Source of the DNA: Aphrophora alni
Lineage: Eukaryota > Arthropoda > Insecta > Hemiptera > Aphrophoridae
DNA length: 64,000 nucleotides
Reading direction: 5' to 3'
Assembly: GCA_963513935.1 (NCBI GenBank)
Contig: OY740774.1
Span: forward strand, 83,786,890-83,850,889
The translations under genes were made by a program, and so were the position numbers. The notes beneath the pieces are model-generated. The model ran no database searches. It had not been told where the DNA came from and was given only the letters and a program-made list of their open reading frames with translations. The first letter of the stretch is position 1. Every line of letters begins with the position of its first letter. Below are positions 57,111 to 64,000 of the stretch, in pieces.

Positions 57111-57480
57111 AATATTACCAATGGTATGTTGATGACGCCATCATACTTTCTATTGGAAATTCCAGACAGTTGAAAGTCTTTAAGAATTATCTTAACAGCT
57201 TATCCCCCACACTTGAGTTCAGTCTTGAAATTGAAACAGAGAACCAACTAAATTATCTCTGGACCTCACAATTTCCAAACAATATGAAAGCCACGACTTT
57301 AATATCTATAGAAAACCCACAACCATATACCTAACAATACATGCTTCTTCACATCATCCCTTGTTGCATAAGTGTGCTGTGGTGCTTACAATAGTTTTAT
57401 ACAACGTTTTTTAAAGGTATCTTTAAGCTCACCCAACTACGTAAAAGAATTGGAAACCATCAAATACACAGCTACATCCA
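57111..57480 (+). pseudogene. Penelope-like reverse transcriptase relic
   Basis: The plus frame reads QWYVDDAIILSIGNSRQLKV, then NYLNSLSPTLEFSLEIETEN and LNYLW. This is the Penelope-like RT motif (-RYVDD-------------F---LNSLH--I-FT-E-E----LPFLD), with catalytic YVDD at about 57125-57136. A frame change leads to IYRKPTTIYLTI-like text (about 57300-57340) and HHPLLHKCAV (about 57355-57385), the (YRKPT-T---LH--S-HP--HK) block. Upstream fingers and the downstream GIY-YIG domain are absent. A perfect 33-bp-arm hairpin lies about 95 bp downstream. Confidence 0.72.
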
Positions 57481-57574
57481 ATGGCTATCAATTAGTTATC
57501 ATTCAGAAAAACACAATAAAATCTAAAAATGTTTGAAAATAAGAAAGAAAAAGAAAAAAAAACCAATATATATA

Positions 57575-57657
57575 CAGTGCTCCAACTTGTTATCATATTC
57601 AGTTGATATATATAACTGATATACATCAACTGAATATGATAACAAGTTGGAGCACTG
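57575..57657. repeat. Perfect hairpin, 33-bp arms, 17-nt loop
   Basis: CAGTGCTCCAACTTGTTATC at 57575 continues through ATATTCAGTTGAT and pairs exactly with 57625-57657. The loop is ATATATAACTGATATAC. It lies just after the Penelope-like RT relic. Confidence 0.92.
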
Positions 57658-57834
57658 ATTAAAGAATGAGATGAGGAAGCATGAATTATGTTATAAAACT
57701 TCAAACCATCCTTGCCACAAATAAAAACAGTCAGGAGTTTATAAGATAAGTTGTTCTAGTTGTCAAATATGAGACAGACAGTTCGAACTTATTCAGAAAG
57801 CAACACTAGACAAACAGAAATCAAGTTTCTCTTA

Positions 57835-57900
57835 ACACCTTATAGTGTATAAAAATAATACACTATAATACACTTTATAAGGTGTAACACCTTATAGATA
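57835..57900. repeat. Overlapping small palindromes around ACACCTTATA
   Basis: ACACCTTATAGTGTA pairs with TACACTTTATAAGGTGT, and a further ACACCTTATAG follows. Local inverted and direct duplication, function unknown. Confidence 0.6.
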
Positions 57901-58125
57901 ATAACCATATTTATAAGTCAATTGATTGTAATATGCACATGATATATAACTGAATGAAGGACCACCTTTTGAATATTTTGGAGGAATATCAGATTTACAG
58001 AAGCCTCAAGTTACAACCAGCTTACTGGCTTAATGACAAATTAAATTATTTTCTAATGAAATATTCAACAATATAATTTCCCTCCAGCAACAGAGCTAAA
58101 TAAACAAATGTGTGCAGTCACTAAC

Positions 58126-58240
58126 CTTTCTTCAGTTGCAACTTTAACTGCTTGGAAGAAGGATCCAATGGTCTGCGATATGGGCACATCACATAGGTTG
58201 TGATACCATTCTGTGAGCGGTACAGTCTGGTCGCTTTCTT
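58126..58240 (-). CDS. Candidate isolated exon (115 bp), unknown protein
   Basis: On the minus strand TTCCCTAG at 58248-58241 could be a 3' splice site and GGTTAGTG at 58126-58119 a 5' splice site. The enclosed frame gives ESDQTVPLTEWYHNLCDVPI and SQTIGSFFQAVKVATEE, with balanced codon use and a protein-like composition unlike the low-complexity frames around it. It is open for some codons on both sides. I do not recognise a family. It could be an exon of a host gene, of the neighbouring MADF gene, or of the Harbinger element. Confidence 0.3.
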
Positions 58241-58696
58241 CTAGGGAATATGTAGTACGTTTTCATATTACTTTTTGTTTGATATTGTTATTGAGTATGA
58301 ACTCTGATGAAGAACAACTTCTTCTGCTATTAGCTTTGCAAAACACAAAGAAGAAAAGATGATGTTGGGTGCATGAAATCAATAAGAAGAGAGAATAATT
58401 AGGGCAATACCACAGCTTATGTATCAAACTAGAGTCATATGAAGGTAGGTTTTTCAAGTATTTTCGTATGCCGTGAGAATGTTTTGAGGAATTGCATGAT
58501 TTGATAAAATGGAGGATTGGAAAGTGAATAACGAACTGGAGAAAACCAATTGAAACAAGGCAAAGACTAGCCATTTGTTTAAGATAAGTTATGAAACTTA
58601 TTGATAACATATAATATGATACAATAAATGTTTATTATGGAAAAAAAATAGATAATGAAAATTACAAATAATCAGGTTCGAACTCAAAAATCGTTA
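58241..58696. other. Stretch between candidate exon and MADF exon 2
   Basis: The 115-codon minus frame 58263-58610 is hydrophobic and not recognised. Non-coding as far as I can see. Confidence 0.3.
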
Positions 58697-59219
58697 TTAA
58701 TTATTAGTATTAAAATTTTGAAATATGTCATGCGCAGAAAGGAATGTATTGTCACTATTTATAGTTATAGATGATCTGCTATAATCCTCTGCTACTTCAG
58801 CATAGTTGTAAGTTGTCAAGGTATGTGTCTCAAATCCACTTAAAATTAAGTAGAAAACGCTGGCGATGTTGTTCGTGATATTTCCTGCCTGAAGATATAT
58901 TTCTTGTGACTTCCCTTTCTTCTTTGGTGGAGATGGAGGGAGCATTTCAAGTGGTGAATGTAGTTGGTTCAATTGATCATTGTTGTTCGCCAGAGGTGAT
59001 GTAGCCTCTGATAAGGGTTTTTCATCCTCAATTTCCCTTGTCACTTGTGTTATATTGCTGCTCTAGGGATGACATTGAAATGTCACATCCAGAAATGACA
59101 TTTAACTACTCCATGGCCACTTGTAATACTTTCTGGTCTGCCCTGTCTCACCTTTTATCCTCTTCTTGAACCTCATACAGGAGTCACGGAATCTTTCCAT
59201 TTCGTTTTCACTGGATAAT
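58697..59219 (-). pseudogene. MADF-domain gene, exon 2 (pseudogene)
   Basis: The exon begins after TTTGTTTCAG (3' splice site at 59221-59220). The start NYPVKTKWKD continues the MADF pattern from exon 1, and after a 1-base shift near 59195 RFRDSCMRFKKRIKGETGQT and RKYYKWPWSS follow. This is the LRD-Y-R--K----SG-------W-YY part of the domain. TAA at 59104-59102 and TAG at 59065-59063 interrupt it. A 115-codon frame then gives a linker with LPPSPPKKKGKSQE and a C-terminal helical tail, as in MADF proteins. MADF proteins are DNA-binding, Myb/SANT-like factors; PIF/Harbinger elements carry a second gene of this class. Confidence 0.72.
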
Positions 59220-59300
59220 CTGAAACAAATTTTAATTATTTCTTATTGAGTGAATAAAACCATGAAACAAGACATATAAATACAATAATAACTTTATTAA

Positions 59301-60111
59301 GTTGACGAGGCATTGATTTTTATATTCAGACATTTGCCTACAGGCGACGCTTATCAGACCATTGCTTTTTCTATTCGGTTGGGACTTTCTACCAAAGCAT
59401 GCCGAGAAATTTGGAAGTTTCTACAGCCAAAATACTTACCTAAACCTATGTTTTAGAGATGTAGAAGAGAGCTGAGGAAGGATTCACAGAACTTTGAGGT
59501 TTTCCGAACTGCATTGGAAACATAGATTTAAATCATGTCCAACTGAAATACTCAGATAATAGTGGGTAGCAGTTTTTCTGTTACAATTTTTTATTCTCTC
59601 GTTCATCTGGCAGTAGTTGACCTATACTGTACATGGTAGTTGATATAGGAAATTTGGACGTCATATTTTTTGAATATTTTTGAAAATTCAGTTTTTTACC
59701 AAGAGTACATTGATGGAAAAACTATTCTACTGCTGAATCCTCTTCCGGGTACAGACACCCACTGGGGTGCAAAGCCTTTAATCACCAACCAAAACATGAA
59801 CTGTCCTCATGTTTTGGTTGGTGATAAAGGCTTTGCAATTTAAACTTATTTAATGAGACCATACCCTAAACATGGAGTAATAAATAATGCTCGAAAGAAA
59901 CAATTCAATTTGCATCTCAGCCTAGCATATTGTGTAGTGGAAATTTGCATTTGTTATATTGGCAATGAAATGGCAGGTATTTTTAAGAGCAGATGTTGAA
60001 ACTGCAGATTTTATTGTGAAAGCAGCTTGCTGTTTGCAAAATTATGTTATATCAAAATATAATAACAGAGAGTGGACAGCCGCTGAAACTCAAAAGTGTG
60101 GGCCTATATGA
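59301..60111 (+). pseudogene. PIF/Harbinger transposase relic
   Basis: Plus strand: RHLPTGDAYQTIAFSIRLGL from 59328 is the conserved (RFLATG-S---IA--FR-G-ST) start of DDE_Tnp_4 transposases. EIWKFLQPKYLPKP follows. A region with FPNCIGA-I-DGKH traces lies around 59490-59540, and the (Y-S---AVVD--------G-GR-SD) equivalents lie near 59590-59660. VLVGDKGFAI (catalytic Asp codon 59822-59824) comes before a TAA, then TYLMRPYPKHGVINNARKKQ and FN--LSLAYCVVE (third acidic residue). The C-terminus gives ADFIVKAACCLQNYVI and NREWTAAETQ. Multiple frameshifts and stops. PIF/Harbinger elements transpose by cut-and-paste with 3-bp target sites; terminal repeats were not located. Confidence 0.78.
59768..59837. 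repeat. Hairpin made from transposase codons
   Basis: TGCAAAGCCTTTAATCACCA... (59768-59799) is the inverted copy of 59807-59837, with one extra T and a 7-nt loop. The right arm encodes the conserved VLVGDKGFA segment of the transposase, so the left arm is an inverted duplication of coding sequence. Confidence 0.85.
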
Positions 60112-60273
60112 GCATTTGTGGAAACTGGGTTAACAAATCGGCCGCCAATGTTGCAATTCAAATTCGCAAACGTTTTGCTGATTTCTTTAATAGACGAAAC
60201 AACGCCACATAAATGTAATATAATTTTAATTTTTTATTAATAATTAAATTAATTACAGTAAAATGATACTTAC

Positions 60274-60410
60274 TTGTCATATTGAGTTCTTGAGCTACCT
60301 CATTTCATGCTTCAGCCTTCTTTATAACATATTTATAAGGTTCGTGTGAACTGTCAAACAAATATGCACAGTTCCAAACAAATACGTGTATATACGCACA
60401 GATTTTATAA
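60274..60410 (-). pseudogene. MADF-domain gene, exon 1 portion (pseudogene)
   Basis: Minus strand encodes WNCAYLFDSSHEPYKYVIKK followed by AEA, a TGA at 60307-60305 where MADF proteins have Trp, then NEVAQELNMT up to the splice donor. This fits the N-terminal half of MADF (L-D--H--Y-------AW-EIA--L). The true start is not identified: 60411-60540 upstream gives no convincing continuation. Confidence 0.62.
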
Positions 60411-60795
60411 ATATTTCAGTTAGGTCACTCATTTAATAGAAGGCGGTAAGGTGGTCACACGAGACATCTGTAATTTTGTACTACCGGATCGCTTGTCATC
60501 TTGAAAAAGACTAACGGGAGAAAGGAGACCGTGTTCTGCCTGACAGAGATAATGCAACATTGCATAATATAACTAGACCTTCTGACCGCCCTGGTCAGAT
60601 ATCGAGTCCCGCTGCAACAGACCGCTTTCTGTGAGACCGATCCTTTATATCAACAGTTTTCTTATTAAGATCGTTGTCATGGTATTCTCCAAAATCAATT
60701 TTTAAAGTAACATACTTTGGCCTATTTGCATCCAAACTACCTTATGGAATTATGACATTACAAACTTAAGAGCCTAACCGTTCATAATAGTGATA
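60411..60795. other. Non-coding stretch
   Basis: 60440-60640 is less AT-rich, with GGTCACACGAGACATC and GTCAGATATCGAGTCCCGC words; no family recognised. It could be the end of the Harbinger element. Confidence 0.3.
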
Positions 60796-60800
60796 CACAT

Positions 60801-61310
60801 ATGCATAACACCCAAAATAAAAATGATTTCCGAGGACAAAAGTACAGATTAACTTTAAGTAAAAAGGCTCCCTCTGAGTTTGGTATCGTTTTCATGAACA
60901 AACTCCCTAAGAAGTTTAACCAAATCTCGGGTATGTTTAGAAACAAATTTAAAAAGCTGTTCTGGACTTATGCTTTTAACTCAAATGAGGAATTTCTTGA
61001 AGACACACTGTAAACTTAAACATGTAATTTTGCTTTAGCTCTATATTTTCTAATTTACGAGTAGAGTAATGTTGGAGTTTACAAATATATATTATATTTC
61101 TATTATATTTTAACTTATTTGGTTTGAGAATATGTTGTTGCACATTGTGTTTATTATTGTAAAAGTTTTGGTATGTATCTTTAATTATAATTTGTAATGT
61201 TAATTATTGATTTGTTACTTTCATTGTAGTATGTTATTTGTCTTGTCATTGATGTTATGCAAATTACTTATTGATGTATATATATATTGGGGAATAAATA
61301 GTTTTATAGC
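60801..61310 (+). pseudogene. LINE C-terminal fragment and 3' UTR (copy A)
   Basis: The frame 60801-61013 (start near a TG-rich ATG-like codon, true N-terminus missing) reads QNKNDFRGQKYRLTLSKKAP, then SEFGIVFMNKLPKKFNQISG and NSNEEFLEDTL. This matches the C-terminus of jockey-type LINE polyproteins (NTR-K------------KS----G---YN-LP--I------FK--L---L---FYS--EFL). The AT-rich DNA after the stop to about 61310 would be its 3' UTR. RT is absent, so the copy is 5'-truncated. Confidence 0.62.
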
Positions 61311-61374
61311 ACTGTATTTGGTCTCACAGAACAATAAGAATCAAATTTAATCTAATCAACAATTGAAATCAGTC

Positions 61375-62033
61375 TCGTTCAGCCGTTTTTAAGCTATGGA
61401 ATTGCACTCTGGGAAATTCTTCAGAACATAATATGATAAAAGTTTTTAAAACCCAGAAAAAAACAATTAGATATATACTAAAAATGCAAAAGCAAGCCTT
61501 AATGCATTCAGTCATTAAAAATTATGACACTCCTCAGCATATTAATTTATATAAGTATTTTATACGTTGTGGTAAATAGAATAAATTTACAAAGTTTTGG
61601 AAATTATCACTCCTATAAAATATGTAATAACTACGACTTTGATTTAGAATCGCATTAGAATAAATTATTTCAAAAGAAGCCCATATATATATACAGGATC
61701 AAAATGACGTAATATGATACCTCTAAAATTGAATGGTACAAATTTTAATACTGCCTTAAGAGTACTTTTAATTTATGGTGTATAGTAAGTCTTGTTAAGT
61801 ACATACATCAAGGTAAACGAGCGCTTGAACATTATATACATATATATGTACACTTTGTATTTGGCGTTTTAGATTTTGTATTTGTTTATTTTATGCATTT
61901 GAATGTGTTTTTAATTTTATTTGACTATGTCTAATTTATTATGAATGCAATAATTATATTTTCTAATCGACAATTTTCATGTAGCTCATTATGAACAATA
62001 CATGAAAAATAAAAATGAAATGAAATGAATTAA
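61375..62033 (+). pseudogene. LINE fragment with 3' tail (copy B)
   Basis: SRLKLWNCTLGNSSEHNMIK and VFKTQKKTIRYILKMQKQ at about 61376-61490 match the post-RT block (S-L-YGI-LWG-S-----VF-LQKKAIR-I). It ends at NLYKYFIRCGK. After a long AT-rich 3' UTR the sequence ends ATGAACAATACATGAAAAAT followed by AAAAATGAAATGAAATG (62003-62030), a typical LINE simple-repeat tail. Copy B carries text that lies upstream of copy A in a complete LINE, so the two are separate insertions or a rearrangement. Confidence 0.66.
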
Positions 62034-62604
62034 AGACATTGTACACAGTAAGAAGTTTCTAAAAAAATCAACAAGTCTAACAAATGAAAGGTAAAGGAAC
62101 TAATATTATGTATCTGGATTAACAGACAAAAAATGCTAGTTTATGTTGTAATTTTGTAAGCAAAAATAAAGCAGGCAAACTTTAAAAGAGCAAAACAAAG
62201 CTTGAAGCTTTGGCGGATTTACCCAGTGGATTGTATTGATATTGTAGTGGTGACTACATCAAAGATAATGCTTCTAATATTGATTCTGGGAAAAACAATT
62301 GCTTACTTATTAAAAAATTAATAATTAAAACCTTAGCACAATAGCCCATTGTAGGCCTGTGCCTGCTAGATAGTTTTTCATTGAATAATTAATTAATTGT
62401 TTGAATAATTGTGGTTAGCACATCGAGCTCCCATCACCATAATACTAGTTTCACAACCTGGATTTGTTACTTACCATAGTTTCCCGCTATCCTCACAACA
62501 CTAGACAACACCAAAACTTTTCCCAAAGGAGTCGATTTTTTTTCTTCTTGTCATTTAAAGAAGAAAATCCTCTTGATAATCATTCCCTGAAGAAAAAAAA
62601 GAAG
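62034..62604. other. Non-coding stretch
   Basis: AT-rich, nothing recognised. Confidence 0.3.
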
Positions 62605-62815
62605 AAAAGAGCATAAAATAAAGGCCTCTAACCCTAAAATACTGTAATATCATTAGGGTTGGAATAGAACAAGATTTGTTCAATAAAGACTTGATACGAA
62701 AGATGAAAGTAATGTAGCTAGGTGTAGATCCAGTAAGGATACCTTGGAATTGTAATACCCATACTCACTATATGTGAGGGGGATCGAACCCAGTACCCCT
62801 TGATATTCCCCCGGT
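62605..62815 (-). repeat. SINE family S, copy 6, with tRNA-like B box
   Basis: On the minus strand GGTTCGATCC at 62790-62781 is a good RNA polymerase III B box. The body follows: CTCACATATAGTGAGTATGG, CCTTACTGGATCTACACCTA, CTTTCATCTTTCGTATCAAG, CTTGTTCTATTCCAACCCTA and GGCCTTTATTTTATGCTC. A clear A box upstream was not found. This copy shows that the family is tRNA-derived. Confidence 0.66.
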
Positions 62816-63044
62816 ATTTGAAGCTATCAGATGCTTTCCTGACTTTTACAAAATAAAACCACACTGATGTTTTCACCATCAATTTATTCTGCAGAGAGGA
62901 TATTTTTGAAAATTAACAATAAATTTAAATCAATCCTACATTCACTAGTTAAAGAAAGAAACAATACAGTTTTGTGGTTAAGTGACATAATGATAGTAGA
63001 TTAACCGAATGGAACATTAAGAATTTGTACTGATACTGTTCAAA

Positions 63045-63640
63045 TAAATGAGTTCATTATAAGAAACAAGTTTATGGGCTTCATTATGGTACATATCCAG
63101 CCCCATCATACAAGGTATACAAGCAGATCATGTCATGCCCAAAAGTTCTTTATTTTTCAACTTGTAGTAAAAGGAGTCATATCCAGTATGTTATGTTTGT
63201 TTAAAACAGTTGTTACACAGGTTTTTTGAACTTCATAATTGCGTATACTTTCCTGATGTCGGCTAGGCACTAACAACCTCTTGGATATGTATATATTAAA
63301 AGTCGCCATCACTTCGCTGATGTCAATGACTCAACCTTTAACAGGCCTCAAAGTTGTACATATGTGAAGGAGCCTCCCACTCACTATACTCATGTCGGTA
63401 ATTTGGCCCTGCCGGGTCTCGTCACTACACATATACAGTATCACATATTCTTTGGAGGTTTGGGTTTGAAATTACAATTTTGACAATAACTTTGCTATTT
63501 GTCATCGTAGAGATATGGAGTTGGTACCATTACATGCAAAATTTAAATCAGCGTATTTGTATCTAATTTAGTGTAGTATAAGTTGAATAATACATGAGAT
63601 ATGAACAAAAACTGACAACAACCACTAGCAGATGGTGTGT
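63045..63640 (+). repeat. Dispersed repeat family A, most complete copy
   Basis: About 600 bp colinear with 27440-28110 (inverted), 52285-52525 and 19478-19711. It has paired words of the kind TCGCTGATGTCAATGA / ACTCATGTCGGTAATTTGG, and no coding capacity. Its exact termini and class are unknown. Confidence 0.65.
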
Positions 63641-63823
63641 CAAAATCACTTTTTGGTTTCCAGAAGCGATAAAGAGTGAAGATCAATCAAAAACTTACCC
63701 TATACTTTGTATAATTAAGTAAGTAAATTTACAGTATAATAATTATAAGCAATAAATAAAATGAGTTTTATGTCTTACTAATATTTTAATCTTTGGTAGT
63801 TTGTAACATTAAATAGGCTTAAT

Positions 63824-64000
63824 CAGTGGTTCTCAACCTTTTTCATAGTAACACCCCTGTGTTGTAAAGGGAATGTGACCAACCCCTCTCATGTCAATAG
63901 GAAAAATAAAAGTTAACTCTGAAAGTGGATGGATGTGAATATAGTGCTCTTGGAAAAGTGAAGTTTTGCTGGGGAAAAAGTGGATTGTTTGACAGGGGTT
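63824..64000 (+). mobile_element. hAT-like terminus, truncated by the window
   Basis: CAGTGGTTCTCAACCTTTTT followed by CATAGTAACACCCCTGTG is the standard start of hAT elements and their MITEs. The other end is beyond the window. Confidence 0.6.

Larger units (their letters stand above)
59220..60273 (-). other. Intron of the MADF pseudogene holding an antisense transposase relic
   Basis: 5' splice site ACAA|GTAAGTATC at 60273, 3' splice site TTTGTTTCAG at 59220; 1054 bp. Joining the exons keeps the MADF reading frame, which supports the splice sites. The survival of an intron argues against a retro-copy. The intron contains most of a PIF/Harbinger transposase on the opposite strand. Confidence 0.62.

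Noticed and set aside
58263..58610. 115-codon minus frame next to the MADF pseudogene.
   Set aside because: Hydrophobic, AT-driven composition, no continuity with MADF text.
62781..62790. B box considered as part of a tRNA gene.
   Set aside because: No cloverleaf: acceptor and anticodon arms are absent; fits a SINE head.

Overview
The window is eukaryotic nuclear DNA, AT-rich, and almost certainly from an insect. The evidence is an errantivirus-type (gypsy-like) endogenous retrovirus with an env gene, Tc1/mariner relatives, PIF/Harbinger, Penelope-like and Helitron remains, and non-LTR relics of insect type. A hemipteran is a plausible guess but the sequence does not prove it. I found no intact host gene, tRNA or rRNA gene. 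Nearly everything recognisable is a transposable element relic, a tandem repeat array, or a dispersed repeat present two to six times in the window. Intact open frames are short; the long minus-strand frames around 19.7-21.3 kb are by-products of a 32-bp minisatellite.

Layout. 1-3.1 kb: the 3' half of an errantivirus-like element (integrase end, env with one internal stop, 3' LTR). 4.1-4.4 kb: Penelope-like GIY-YIG endonuclease relic followed by a 48-bp-arm hairpin. 8.9-9.8 kb: mariner-like transposase relic. 10.5-11.5 kb: first large foldback element. 11.8-18 kb: dispersed repeats, small MITEs and a second transposase fragment. 18.3-18.8 kb: GC hairpin with a TATA-like box and a 37-bp tandem array. 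19.5-23.2 kb: two minisatellites (32 bp and 40 bp) next to a shared motif. 24.1-25.4 kb: nested palindromes. 26-29.6 kb: inverted copies of repeats seen elsewhere, then a LINE relic. 30.4-32.9 kb: a structurally complete Tc1-like transposon with a defective transposase, abutting a Helitron-type element that ends at 34.6 kb. 34.9-36.2 kb: a 1.3-kb foldback element. 38.5-43.2 kb: foldbacks and inverted repeats in very AT-rich DNA. 44.8-45.7 kb: LINE RNase H relic cut by a MITE. 47.4-48.6 kb: a SINE cluster. 50-57.7 kb: LINE, mariner, gag and Penelope relics. 58.1-60.4 kb: a decayed PIF/Harbinger transposase lying antisense inside the intron of a MADF-domain pseudogene. 60.8-62 kb: LINE ends. 62.6-64 kb: SINE, a full-length copy of a dispersed repeat, and a hAT-like terminus.

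The most interesting items are the nested Harbinger/MADF locus (58.7-60.4 kb), the 32-bp satellite with higher-order organisation that seems to have grown inside a dispersed repeat, and the Penelope-linked terminal hairpins, one of which carries a hammerhead-like core. Also notable are the foldback elements sharing ACAGGGTGTC-type ends and the Tc1-like element with good ends but no third catalytic residue. All family assignments come from motif recognition by eye; no database search was possible.
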